This document shows, in pieces, positions 1-12,835 of a stretch of DNA of 64,000 bases. The notes beneath the pieces were generated by a model. It saw only the letters and a list, made by a program, of their open reading frames with translations, was not told where the DNA came from and ran no database searches. The DNA is from Stromatinia cepivora (taxonomy: Eukaryota; Ascomycota; Leotiomycetes; Helotiales; Sclerotiniaceae), in contig RCTD01000001.1 in NCBI GenBank assembly GCA_014898415.1, positions 3,596,001-3,660,000 of the forward strand. The letters run 5' to 3'. The position numbers and the translations under genes were made by a program. How positions within the stretch are numbered: position 1 is the first letter of the stretch; every line of letters starts with the position of its first letter.

Positions 1-2
1 TA

Positions 3-224
3 TATACAGATAACCAAGCTGCATTAGCTCTTGCTAAAAACCCTATTTTTCACGAAAGAAGCAAGCATATTGCAATACGGTTTTATTATATTAGAGATAT
101 TATAAATTCAGACGATCTAAATCTGATTTATACATCAACTAATGATCAAGAAGCCGATGGCCTTACTAAGCCATTAGCTCGAATTAAATTAATCGAATTT
201 TTAAAACAGATTAATTTATATTGA
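3..224 (+). CDS. Ty1/copia RNase H, C-terminal end (copia C-1, partial)
   Basis: This is the last 73 codons of a copia polyprotein whose remainder lies outside the window. The frame reads YTDNQAALALAKNP, then HERSKHIAIRFYYIRD and EADGLTKPL, which are the conserved C-terminal RNase H motifs of Ty1/copia elements, and it ends in TGA at 222-224. The frame is unbroken here. It is nearly identical to the corresponding end of the second copy at 21093-21312, so the two are recent relatives. The polypurine tract AAGGGGG follows at 253-259, just before the LTR. Confidence 0.9.
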   Translation, partial: YTDNQAALALAKNPIFHERSKHIAIRFYYIRDIINSDDLNLIYTSTNDQEADGLTKPLARIKLIEFLKQINLY

Positions 225-259
225 TATTATTAAAATATTTAATATACTTATTAAGGGGG

Positions 260-788
260 TGTATAAGAATTTCTAATAAGTTTATTAAATCACTTAATAA
301 TATTAACCGAACCGATGGTTATATGGTCACGTGATATATTAATAATATAATTTAATATTATTAAATTTTATTATTATATGAAATTTCGATCATATATCAT
401 ACTAGAATGATTTATAATGGAATAGAATGTGATGGAAGCGTATAGAACTTTCTTATTTCTAAGGTTAAATATTATTGGTTACTATTTCATTTCATTATAT
501 AAAATGATTCTATAAGATTCGATTTAAATCGATCTTATTTATAATCATAGAATATTATAGAATTTCATAGAATCTTATCAAATACTATAAATAAGAAGAT
601 TTTCTTCAAAGAATTCTTCTGAAAAACAAGCAAAATAAATTCAATATTCAATACACTCATATTTTGACTTCAACCATTATATATTCGATTACCCTTTTAA
701 GCTATATAACTAAGTCTTCCACTATAATAATAGTGAATAGTATTATTATTATATTATTCATTATTATTAACCAATCAACCTCCTCCAA
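260..788 (+). repeat. 3' LTR of copia C-1
   Basis: This LTR of about 527-529 bp is nearly identical to those at 16826-17352 and 21350-21876. It starts TGTATAAGAATT after the polypurine tract and ends CCTCCTCCAA. It contains no gene; the 80-codon open frame near 664-906 runs through LTR sequence by chance. The sequence after 788 resumes an older LTR of the same family, so this element inserted into a relative. Confidence 0.88.
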
Positions 789-960
789 GATAAATATAAT
801 TAAATCTTTTATTATTATAATAAATAATATTATAATACTATTATTATTTTATTTATTATTATTCAATCAATCTTCTCCAAAAACTATCAACTCAACTAAT
901 CAATAATTAAATTAAAAAGAAATATTAATTTATTTATATTTTAAAAACTATAATATATTA
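789..960 (+). repeat. Remnant of an older C-family copia: LTR tail and primer-site region
   Basis: Bases 789-880 align with the last 90 bp of the C-family LTR but carry many C-to-T type differences, and they end in CTTCTCCAA. Bases 881 to about 960 align with the bases that follow the 5' LTR at 17353 (AACTATCAACTCAACTAAT against AGTTATAAGCCCAACTAGT), so this is the 5' LTR/internal junction of an old copy. Similarity fades after about 960. Confidence 0.7.
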
Positions 961-2426
961 TTCTTTTTTATATAAATCATATTTTCTTCTTTTTTATTGA
1001 TTGTTGTAATATTTAAAGTATAAATATCGATATTAATATTAATATTAATAGTAAAGATTTCTTTATATTAGAATAAATCAAAATTTATAATAATAATCTA
1101 GGTTTTTTACGGTATAGTTTATAATATTTAATCAAAATCTTTTGTTTTCTTTTAAATTATTCATTAATTATCAAATAAAAATATAATATTTTTATTTAAT
1201 TTGATAATAATGATTATCTTTATTGTAATTATCAAATATCTTTTCGAAAATCTATTTTTGGTTTGGTTTCTTCTTTTTATTCTTTTTTTTGAATATTTTA
1301 TTTTTTGTAGTTTTTGATTTCGATTTATTAATTGTAATTTGTTTTTGAAAATAAAATGTTGAATATATTGATATTAAAAATGAATAATGAAATATTAAAA
1401 AGATTCGAATATTTTTTGATAATTTGATTATATAGAATCGGGGGTAAACTTTTAATATTTTATATAAATTGATTTATTTATTATTTAAACTCTTTATTTT
1501 TCGAAAAATCTTTATATTTTTAATATTAATATAAACGTTTCATTTTTTTATATAATATAATAAATTTTTGGTTATTTTTATTTATATATTCTTTATAATT
1601 TGTAATTCATTATTTTATTAAAATTCAGAATTGATTCAAGATATATTCTATTCTATCGATTATCTTGTTTTTTTTAAAGAATTTGTACTCTTGTATCAGA
1701 TTCATCTTTGATGAATATAATTTATTGGATTCGATATTGATTTATAAATTAAATTTATAATTTATAAAAGATAAGAAATATTCTATTATTTTCGATATCA
1801 AATTATTAAAAGCAAATTCAATTAAAAGCAATTATTTTATTTAATTATTTTAATAGAAATTAATAAATATATATAAATATTATTTTAAAATAGAATTGAT
1901 TTATTTTATTTATTTATAAATGAGAAACAGGAGAATATTTCAAAATTATTTTTAATTATCCAAAGAATTATATTTAGAATTCTGATATAAATTGTATTTT
2001 TTTATTCGAAATTATATTATTTGAAAGATTATATAAATTGTAAATATAATTAATAAAAATATTGATTAATTTTTCTATTGTTAATGATATTATATTTATA
2101 AAGTGTTTTATTTTTATTAATTTATATATCATTATTAATATATATTTATATATAGAATTATAATACTTATAATTTGATAATAATATAATATAATCGATTG
2201 AAATATCGAATCGAATTCTAAATAAAACAAATAATGGTTTTAGGAATCCTAAAAGAAATATTTTTGATGATTTTATATATATACAAAGTTTATATATGTG
2301 GATATATATATATTTATTTTTTGATATATTTATAATTATTAATAATCTCGAGAAATCAAATCGATGATTTTAATATATTCTGAATATTTTATCAATCTAA
2401 AAGAATATATTTTATATATAATCTAT
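961..2426. other. AT-rich stretch without recognisable gene
   Basis: Very AT-rich sequence with homopolymer runs and no open frame above about 60 codons. I could not match it to any of the element families in the window. It is probably transposon sequence eroded beyond recognition, and it is contiguous with 2736-3305 apart from the solo LTR. Confidence 0.5.
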
Positions 2427-2735
2427 TATCACGGGATAGTATGACTACAGAGCACTTTCAGGGATCGGGGAATAGGTGGTACACATGATTGGTAGAGTAA
2501 AAGAATTGAATGACTTGCCCTTGATTATATGAATCAAGAGCTGTATATATAGTACGAATGAGTGGTTATCTAGCCGATATGTACCTTAATTAGGCTAGAT
2601 CTTTATTTATTAGTGTATCAGGATCACCTTATCAATCGGTAGATTGGTAAGGGCTAGAAGATCCTTCATTCCGATTGGAAAGCATACCCTTTGATCCTTC
2701 GTAGGATACAGGGGATCACAGGACTTTCCGTGACA
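2427..2735. repeat. Solo LTR of copia family X
   Basis: This 309-bp unit starts TATCACGGGATAG and ends TTTCCGTGACA. It matches the X LTRs at 3306-3614, 47898-48206, 55851-56159 and 30656/58788. The direct repeat TCTAT flanks both sides (2422-2426 and 2736-2740), so it is a clean solo LTR left by LTR-LTR recombination. It is visibly richer in G and C than the LTR of X copy A 600 bp away. Confidence 0.9.
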
Positions 2736-3305
2736 TCTATACTTTTAGTTCATTATTTAATAATATTTTTAAATTTTTTTAATAATAAATTTTGCTAAAA
2801 TAAACTTTGTAATTTCGTATAGCTATTTATAGAATCTTTCTAAATTCTTTCGGTTATTTGATTATAAACAGATCTTCAATTATCGAAATTAATTATTTTG
2901 TTATTTTTGATTTAGAATATATAATATCAATGAGATCATTAAAAGATTTCTTTTTTAATAATAATATTCAATTTATTATTATTAATAAAATTTCATCAGA
3001 AAGTTTCTTATATAAATTTATATTAAATGTATTAATAAATAGAATAATATATTTTTTTGTTTTTTAGATCTTCATTATTTAAATTTGATATATCAGATCA
3101 ATTTTTGTATTAAAATAAATAACTTTAGATTCTGATTAATAAACAATCTGAAAGTTATATTGAAAAAGAAACTTTGATTACGATATTTATTATTGATTTA
3201 ATATTTTTGTTATTATAAAATATTTTAGGTTTTTATAATCTATAAGAATCTTGAATTTCTATTAAAATTTTTATAATTCTAAATTTTTTTTTTTTATTAA
3301 TTTGA
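2736..3305. other. AT-rich stretch without recognisable gene
   Basis: This continues the unidentified sequence that the solo LTR interrupted. A 69-codon frame at 2858-3067 is rich in I, F and N, has no motif I recognise and looks like a chance frame. X copy A begins at 3306. Confidence 0.5.
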
Positions 3306-3614
3306 TATCACGGGATAGTATGATTACAGAGCACTTTCAGGGATCGGAGAATAGATGGTACACATAATTAATAAAGTAAAAGAATTGAATAACTTGCCCT
3401 TGATTATATAAATCAAGAATTATATATATAGAACAAATAAATGATTATTTAATCGATATATACTTTAATTAAATTAGATTTTTGTTTATTAGTATATCAA
3501 AATCATTTTATCAATTGATAGATTGATAAAAATTAGAAGATCCTTCATTCTGATTGGAAAGTATATACTTTAATTCTTTATAAAATATAAAGGATTATAA
3601 GGCTTTTTATAATA
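3306..3614. repeat. LTR of X copy A
   Basis: A 309-bp LTR aligned with the solo LTR at 2427 and with both LTRs of copy B. The terminal CCGTGACA has become TTATAATA, and many other C and G positions are T or A. It is the 3' LTR relative to the minus-strand pol. Confidence 0.87.
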
Positions 3615-3979
3615 TACCCTTCAAATCGAAAAGCGATCTAAAATAAATAGAAAGATATAGAAAATAACAATTTATATAATTCATAAATGAATATACAAAG
3701 CAATTATAGATAAATATTAATAAAAAAGTAATGTAATATATAAATCTGAAATGATTTTGATATCTTTGAAATAGAAAAGAATTTGATTATATATAAATCA
3801 CAAATTTCTTTTGATCTTCGGTTTACTATTTGCGATATTCTTCGAAATCAAGATTTTGAATAATAAAAAGAAAGTTTTCCGTTAAAAGAATATAGAAAAA
3901 TGATCGATTTTGCAATATAATAATTGAAAATGCCTATAGTTGCTAAACTATAATATATTGATTGTAATGGCGAAATAAA

Positions 3980-5625
3980 ATGAATGAATTTTTAAAGGTA
4001 TATAAATCCCCTTTTCACATTTTCGTTTTTATCTTAATCAAGTTCTTATTGATCATTATTATATTTAAGATTTCGGGGTCTAAAAAGATTAAGCAAACGA
4101 ATCTCAATTATACTAAATAAATAATAATTGAAAAGAAAATTTTAAAAAAGTTGAATGCAAAAGAAAATCCCAGTATTTCTTTGAAGAACCAACAAATCGA
4201 GCAAAAAGAATTAATGAATTTAATACAGATAACAAACCAAGATATCGATTTTTGAGAGTATAATTTAACTAAATCTACTTTTAGAATAATATATAATCAT
4301 CTATTTCAGAAATCGTTCTTCTTTATCGAAGGAATTGCTATTCGTTATAATCAATTATCTGTTATAGGTTTAAATAGTAATTTGGAGATAAATTTCATTC
4401 TTGAATTCTGTTATATGATTGAAAGGTTTTATTAATTCTGTAATTGTAATTATCGAAATAAAAATCGTTCGATAAAGAAAAGAAAAGAGGGAGGGTTTCT
4501 TCATCTGATAACAATGATTCATTCGATCCTTTAATACTGGGTTTTATAAACGATAAACTAAATAAAAAAAAGAAAAAAAAAAAATCATCGAAAGTTATTA
4601 ATTCTTCAACCAAAACAAAAGATAAAGGAAATTATAAAAAAAGGAACAATCATTTATATATTCGATATATAAAATCATTAATCGTTGAAAGATATAATTT
4701 CTATAGCAAATGCTTTATTGATTCTTCCAAACCAAATAATCATTGATATTGGAATTGTAATACTTATCTGTATATTCCCTTACCAACTTTCCTCCATCCT
4801 TAGATAAATTACTATATTATTATTCATTAGTAAAATTCGAAAGTAAGTTCTTCGTTTACTCCCTATTTTTATAATATATTGATCGTTGATTATATAATCC
4901 AAATAAGGATATAGAATTATAATGAAGATGATATTAAAGATCAAAGAAAAAAGAGAAGTTGTTTTTTCATTTCTGTATTGTTATTCTTTCTTTTTTTACT
5001 ATATTATTTCTTGGAATCTTTGAAAAACCAAACAAAAAAAGTATATTATGATTTCGAAGAGCGATAATAAAGATGAAAAAGAAAAAGTGGTGAAAAAGAA
5101 AAGGAAAAAAAAAGTAAATAGTATATCTAAAGAAAAAGAAAAAAAAAGATAATCCTTTGGCTTTTATAATATTAATAATATTAATAGTTTTGATTACTTC
5201 AATTATTCTTTGTTTATTAATTGTTGTAAATAATCTTGAAACTCTTTTATTTGAATTTTAAATTATTAAGTTTAGAAAGAAATTTATCCTTTTTTAAAAA
5301 TAGAAAAATGAAAAATGAAGAAATAATCGGTTTTGATTATTTTTTGTTTCCTAATGGATATAAAGTATATAAATTGAAGTATATTATAGAAAAATACAAT
5401 AATTTAAAATATCAAATAGAATTTATTCTATTTATATCAAAAAGAAAAATTACAAATTCTAAATTGTTATTATTCAAGTTTTATAATCCAGATTATCATT
5501 ATTTAAGTTTTATAATCCTATTATTTATATTTTATAGATTGAAAAAGGATCGGAAGTATTCGAATTTTTGTTTTGTAAGGTTCTTAATAAGCTCATTAAT
5601 AATTATATCAATAATCAATAAATAG
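3980..5625 (+). pseudogene. Antisense membrane-protein ORF in X copy A
   Basis: No known family recognised. The plus-strand frame opens with MNEFLKVYKSPFHIF and a hydrophobic segment (about residues 13-32), and runs with only RIP-type stops to about 4530. It then continues after a frameshift through a motif LYIRYIKSLIVERYNFY. A second hydrophobic segment follows near 4965-5020 (FFISVLLFFLFLLYYF), then a lysine/glutamate-rich stretch, and a third hydrophobic segment near 5158-5230. A tail frame at 5236-5625 contains YIIEKYNN. The region lies between the LTR and the end of pol, and it runs towards pol on the opposite strand. The same region is in copy B, so it belongs to the element and is not a later insertion. 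The copy is dead (several stops, shifts). Confidence 0.5.
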
Positions 5626-6068
5626 ATTATATAAAAATTCCCTTTTGAATATTTTTGATATAATTATATATTTTGGATATTGATATAATATAATTTTGTA
5701 ATGATCCATTTGTTCTTATTAATTATTAATCTAATTATTTGCTGGTTATTATAGAAAATCGTTATAAGTTCTTTTATTACTAAATCAATCTTTTTTAAAA
5801 AATACAGGGTTATTATAATTTCTTTTGATATATATTTGATTTCGAGAAACTTTATTTCGATAATCGAAATGATTATAATATCTTGTTTGGATACTTTCTA
5901 TATGATTAAGTTATCGAAAAGGAATATAATGTATTTTTAAAATGATCAATAAATATCTGAATTATTTATAAAAGAAATATCTAAGAAAATAAGAAATTGT
6001 AATATTTGATTATTATTATATTAAATTATAAGATATTTTATATTCTATAAATATTATAAACAATGATC

Positions 6069-6350
6069 TGTGACGCACAAGAGCCGTAGTAGAACTGAAT
6101 AAACAGGGTCAATTATGTTCTTTAGAATCTACAACTAAAGAACTATGGCTTGTAAGAAATGACTAGATATATATATATAAATACTCATTCGTAAGCTACA
6201 GGGTTATGCGTATATATTATTAGGGTCATTATTTTACTATACTAAATCATATAAATCGTAATATATATATATAGATGATCAATTTATCAATGGATATAGG
6301 AGATAAGAGGTATTATATGGTTAGCCTTCTGTAGTTCATGATTCGTGATA
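6069..6350 (-). repeat. 3' LTR of gypsy G1
   Basis: 282 bp. On the plus strand it starts TGTGACGCACAAGAGCC and ends GATTCGTGATA. On the element's own strand it begins TATCACGAATC (ancestrally TGTCACG) directly after the purine-rich run AAAAGAAGGGATAG at 6351-6364. Confidence 0.9.
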
Positions 6351-6439
6351 CTATCCCTTCTTTTGGAAAAACTCGCCCTTAAGCGTTTCATTCCTTTGTT
6401 CCATTACTATTTCATCAGAAATCAGGTTTTGTGAAGGTT

Positions 6440-6790
6440 CATAAGCTTTAAATCAATTAGATTGGTCATTTTGGTTGATTTGGTCAATTTAATGGAAATT
6501 AACCAAATTGACCAAATTAATCGATCAAATTGACCAAAATAACGAATGAATTAACCAAATCGACTAAATCATTCATTAATTGGTTAAATTAATATTAATT
6601 TGTATTCTCCTTGATTTAGGGAATCTATGAAAGGAAAAAGTTTCAATAGAAAAGGGAAGGAGATTGAATTATAGTATAGTAATAATGGGTGGTTAATATG
6701 GTCAATTCCGAAATCGATCAAGTTAATCGATCAAATTGACCAAATTAACCAAATCAATCAAATTGATCAAATTGAACGAAATCGACAGGG
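6440..6790. repeat. CCAAATTGACC direct and inverted repeat field in G1
   Basis: Between the end of pol and the 3' LTR lies a dense field of short near-copies of the motif TTGACCAAATT in both orientations, in two blocks (about 6455-6600 and 6700-6785) separated by non-repeated sequence. G2 holds the same field at about 34655-34970. No gene lies here. Confidence 0.75.
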
Positions 6791-7139
6791 GTGACGTTAT
6801 ATTTCGTTTTTACTATATTTAAGCTTCTTTTTGCATAATTTTTTTGAAATGATTATAGGCATATATTGCCTTTGTATTATCTTGATGGTGGCAGTTCGTC
6901 TGTTGTATAGAGCTCGGGCCATATACGTATATAATCAAATTCCCTTGAATTTGTATGGGTTTTTGATCCTTTTATAATTGTATATATATACACCATTATA
7001 AAATCATAACATCTAATCTGCTGTATTAAAGAACACTTTTCTTTCCCTTGATTTTATGGATGAATCGTTATTTATATAATTATAATTATTCTTTTTGCTT
7101 TTATAAAGCTTTATTCAATCAATTAGTCGATTAGAAGGA

Positions 7140-10100
7140 CCAGGCAATGTTGGATTAGTTAGATGAAAATCGTATAAGAGGTACAGTGATGTTTTAAGAT
7201 TGGAAGTAGGATATTAGGTAAGATCGGTATCGCTATTAAGCTACAAGATTCTGTATAATAGGGTTTTTTGTATTTTCTTTATTGTTAGGATCTTCTTTAT
7301 TTCCTATTCCGAATTATTAGTTATATTAATAAACGGAAATGATTTAAGTATCTGATTAGGAAGAGGATCGTTATATGCCTTGTGTAATTGATCTGAAGGG
7401 AAAATAGGATGAATTTTCATTGTAATTGGGAGTTCGAGTTTAAAAGAGCTTCTAGATCGATTAATGATCTTGAATCTTCTTTGAATTGGGAAGTCCAGTT
7501 TTTTGAATGGTTTTTGAATAGGATAACTCTTTATATTAAGTTATATATAATCTCCGATATCGAAATCGATTTTATGCTGGTGAGCATTTATGGATTTCGA
7601 TATCTTGGCTTAAATATATAATAGGTCTTTTTTTGTTCGCGCGAGAGTTAATCTATTGTGTTCTGTATATATACAGGTATCACATATATTCATATCGTTT
7701 GTTGGTTTATTAGTGTCTTTCTTTTATTCCTATATATATTTCGGTATATACCTGTATAGGGTTTCGTAGGATGTAAGTCTTTTTAAGGAGTTGTGTAAAA
7801 AAGTAAATTGCGTGTAATCCATTATAAATAAGAATTCTGATTAATCGTTTTGGTAATAGTTAACAAACGGCCTTAATCGCTGTTGAAAATATTGATTATA
7901 GATCTCAGTTTGATCATCGATTTGGGGATGGTGAATAATGGATAGTTTGAGATCGGTTCCTAGGATTTGGCTGAATTCCTTTCAGAACTGTAATATGAAT
8001 TGGGGACCATAATCCGATATTATAATGTTAAGGAGACTATAATATTGATATATATGATAGAGATATAGTTGTACTTGAATTCGAGTATCGATTGATTTGT
8101 GATAAGATATGGAGATAGTTTGTTTTATTAATCGATCAATAATGACTAAAACATTATTATATCTGTATTTATCCTTATTAAAATTGTAGTAATCTATAAT
8201 GATATATTGCTATATTCGATTAGGAATCGAAAATGAATATAATAAACCGGGGATATGATTATATAGAACGGAACTATGTTTGCAGGCGTGACAATTGCGT
8301 ATATATCTGGCTATGGTATTGTGTATTCTGGGTCAGTAGTATTATTGAAATAATAAGAGATAGGTTTTGCTTATACCAGAATAAATAATAAAAACGGAAT
8401 TATGGGTTTCACAAATCAGGTAAGTTCGAAGGTTGTCGATATTGGGCACCACCAGATGATCATCATAAAGCAAAAGGTCATTTTGGAGTGATATATATTT
8501 ATAACCTTGGGTAGTTTGCATTCTGAATATTAACAAGCTATCTATAATTTTATTTACTTCAATAATACAGTTAACTAAATCGAATTGAGGAGCGATTTCA
8601 CTCAAATCAATGTTAGTAATCGCTATTTCGTTTGAATAATGTTTTTGTAAGGCTTTTCTTATAATTTCGATATTAACTTGATTGTTTTTAATAAACTGCT
8701 AAAAGTGATTCTTCTTTTTGGTATAGTTCTGAAGGTCCAACTCATCGATCCAATAGATTAAGGTATCGATGAAAAGGTTATCTTTTCCAGGGCGATATAT
8801 AATGATGAAATTATAATCAACTAGAACTTCTGCCTAACAAACTTATCAGATATTGAGAGTCTTAATAGTTATGAAATATTCAAGGACCTTATAATCGGTA
8901 TAAATCTTGATTTTATATAGTAAACTAGTGAATTCCATTCTTCAATAATTGAGAGATCAAATGATTGACAGTATTTCCTTATCATGAACTTCGTAATTCA
9001 GTTCAGCGACAACCATGGTTTTGGAGAAATAAGTTACAAAAAACCAATCTTCGCTATATTATTATAATAATATACTAGTAACTATTTTATCGGATATATC
9101 TGTTTCAAGCATACAAAGGAATCAATGATTATAATATTACAGAAACGAAACAGAGATAAGCTTTTTCTTCAAAATATTGAATACGTTTTGGTATACTTTG
9201 TTGAATATAAATTTAATATTTGCTTTAATAAATTCATTGAAAGGTTTCGTTATTATATTATAATCCTTAATGAATCATCGATAAAAATTATAAAAATCGA
9301 GGAATAATTGGATCCTTTTCATTATTATCGAAAAGATCCAATTCTCAATTATTTCAATCTTTTCAAGATCCATTTCTATTTCTTTAATAGAGATAATAAA
9401 GCTCAAATATTTGATATATATAATATTGAATTTGTATTTCTTGAGATCTGTTTATAAGCCAACGATTTCTAATTGTTCGAGAATTAGTTTAATATAAGTT
9501 TGATATTCTTCTTCGTTTTCGGAATAGATTAGAATATCGTTAAGGTATATTATATAAAAGATGTTTAGATAATCGAATAGAATATTATTTATATAATGTT
9601 GGTAGATTACAGGACTATTCGTTAATCCGAATAATACGATCTTATATTTGTATGATCTGTATCGGGTTCGAAAAATAATATACTTTTCCGAAGTAGAATC
9701 CATTCTTATACAATGGAAAGCTTAACGAATATCGAATTTGGTAAAGATCTTAGTATCAAAAAGCTGAGAAAGCGTTTCGTCGATCAAAGGGAGAGGATAC
9801 CGATCCTTATGTATCAAGGAATTTAATAATCTGAAGTTTATATAGAACTTCAAATTACCATTGGGTTTTTTAACAAATAGAATGAATACAGTATAAAAGG
9901 CTTGATTAAATTCAATAAAACCTTTACTGAGATTATTCATAATATATTCTTTGATGATTTCCAATTGTTCCAGGGATATCTTGTAAAGTGGGCTATAATA
10001 TAAGGTTTATTCTCCTTTACCTTTTAATATGATTTTATAATTATAAAATCGGTTAGAAAGCAAAATGTTTGATTTATATTTGGAAAAAGCTCAATGATAT

Positions 10101-12658
10101 TATCGATATTCAAATAATATTTCAGGTTCTGAATCGATTTCAATTAATGCTTAATCGAGTTTTTTTTGAACTTTTGTATTCTTGAATTCGATTAGGGCAA
10201 CCAATACTCTTTTTTCTGTATATCGTTTGTTTTGTTGGAAGTTTATTATATCATCGAATTCTTTTAGAGTAATAATAAAAAGTTCAGTTTATTCATTTCT
10301 TTTATATTCTAATTAGAATTTATTGGGTTTGAGTGTATATAAATCAAGGATTTCGGGCGATATACAAAGAAGGCATTTATAAATCTATAATAATAATATA
10401 ATTGATTGGAAAGGAAATAAATTAAACTTGAAAGGAATCAAGATCTTTTCCTTTTCAATAAGAATCTGTATTATATTTATATTTGAAGGTTCTTATTATA
10501 TATCATCAATTGCAATTGATCTGTTCAATTATGAATCTCTTCGATTTCAATATTCTTCGAGCTGGTTATTTCGTCGATCAACATTTTGTTGAACTAATCG
10601 ATCGATCTTCTATTTGCAAAGGGATAATTGGATAACGAAAAGATTATTTGAATAAAAAATGGTACAAAGTCTCTCTTTAGGTTATTCAAGATATCTATTG
10701 AAGCAATCGAGTTTCATTTGAATTTCTGATAACCAAAATCTACCTAAAATAATATTATAATTTTTTAATTCAATAATAAGGAAAGGAATAAAAGATTGTT
10801 TATAGTTATTGATTATTAAATTAAGGAATATGAAATAGGTAATAATATGGCCTTGTATATTATTATATTCTTTAACTTCAATTGAAGTTTCAAACGGTAT
10901 AATTCTAGGTTTAAATATAGGAAATAAATAAGTAAGGAGTGTAGTATTAATAAAAGCGAATTTATTTATTTTAGAATTAATGAATACTTTTGATTAATAA
11001 ATGTAATTATTTTTCGAAAGATTGTAAGAAAGGGTGAGTACTTTTTCTTCTATAAGCTTGGTTAGATCAAAAAATCTTATATTCTATATAACGCTTAAAA
11101 TAGAGATGGAATCTAAATGTTTGGTTTTAAATATTTTTCTTCTTTTAAATAGACATTCTATATAATTTCAGCTGTAGCTTCTGAATTGAAATCTTCTTCA
11201 ATATCCTGATATTCTTCGAATTCTTTTACTTCTTTTTGTATCATTTCGATTTCATTAAGGTTATCGATACGAGGCGTCGATGTATATACTACTTTAGGAA
11301 AGGGAAAAAACGACGAGTATTTGAAGTTCGAATAATTATTGGATACAACGGAATCAGTATATTCGGAAGAAGTATTCCGGAATGGAAATAGTTTCGAGAA
11401 TATAGAGATTCCAAAATTGAAATTGTTAGAACTCCGAAAGAGTTATAAGGAATTTATAATAGCTATTGATTTACAAATAACTATAGGGGTTTCTCAATTA
11501 ATATAATATTAATTTCATTCTTATAATGAAACTTCGTTTTGATTTATTTTAGTAAATATATTCACGAATTTTTCTGTAATCTTATAATCCTTGATAAATA
11601 TTACTACCATTCGCAAGAGAAAATCGGAAATCTTTTATTCGAGATCCCTAAATAGAATTTTATCATTAATAATCTCCATTTGGATAACAAATAATCTGAA
11701 CTTCCTATATCATTCTAGGAAATTGCCATATCGAATTGTATTAGGTATAATCTATATCTCATATTGAAAACAAACATCATCGACTTCGGCCGGGTTCCAA
11801 TAAATCGCTGCAAATTGTTCAACTAATTCGAATACTATGAATCAAGGTATTCATATGTAAAGAATATAACAATATACTTGTGCTTCCGATTCGGTTTGAT
11901 CGATTATATATATACAACATTGTATTTCATTTTTAAGTGATATAGTATATAGTTCGAATTGTTTTATAACCAATAATTACTACAAACTAGCTTTAGATTC
12001 AATACCATCGCTAAATTTAGTAATAAGATTTGTAGGTTTTAATGTATATATCTTATTGCGAATTATGATTAACATGGAAATGCAATCTTGACCAATTAGA
12101 TCGACTTCTTGAATGAAAGAACCCCTGATTATTAAATAGATCGTTACTTCTTGAAAAAGAAGGAGAATCCTCAAAAGACTTTGGGTGATCAGATCGTCTG
12201 ATCAAAATTTTCTTCCTTTGATTTCGGGATCTTCGGGTTTGCTTAAATAAAAATCCTTGAATTTCGATTGAAAGAATAAAGAGAGTCCTAAATACTACTA
12301 TTAACCTAAATATCTATATAAATATCATTTGGAATTCAGAAAAAGATTATATTATTGCAAAGCTTATTATCACTATAATTTTCAATTATCGATTTTCCTT
12401 TTTCAAATTCATAATTATTATATAAAGATCTTGTAATTGTAATAATAGTTTGAAAGAAACAATTGAACTATTAGAAACATCGATTTCATATATTGAAATC
12501 TTTTCTTTACTAATTTTCTTTTTTCCAATAATAATATTATCCAATCCTGTATTCATATTTTCTTCGAAGGATTGTTGAAATAATTAAGGAGAAAAAAAGG
12601 GTTCCTTAGAATATACTTTCGAAGATTCGGAGCATATAGAAGAAAGAGTTCGTTGCAT
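7140..12658 (-). pseudogene. G1 gag-pol remnant
   Basis: On the minus strand a gag frame starts near 12658 (MQRTLSSICSE). RT lies at 9452-9964: FVKKPNGNLKF, RYPLPLIDETL and FTKFDIR, then RTRYRSYKYKIVLFGLTNSP after a frame break, and YLNDILIYS where YLDD is expected. The frame at 8342-8605 is the integrase zinc-binding segment (LRTYLICETHNS). A chromodomain region follows near 7140-7420 by alignment with G2. Stops and frame breaks throughout, together with the changed RT active site, make it inactive. Confidence 0.85.
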
Positions 12659-12835
12659 TATGAAAATAATAATACACTTTTAAAGATATTTATATCTTCG
12701 TCGATTAAATCGGAATAGATCTTTTTCCTCTAAATATAATGTTTGTAAAAGTTCATTTAAAAAGGTATTATTAAAGTGAAATATTATTTGGGAGGCTATT
12801 AAATAGCCGGATACTTGTAAATGAATTATAGATAA

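Noticed and set aside
664..906. 80-codon hydrophobic open frame, repeated in similar form at 21752
   Set aside because: It lies inside the copia LTR; the I/L-rich peptide is a by-product of ATT/ATA-rich sequence, and the frame differs after the LTR end in the two copies.
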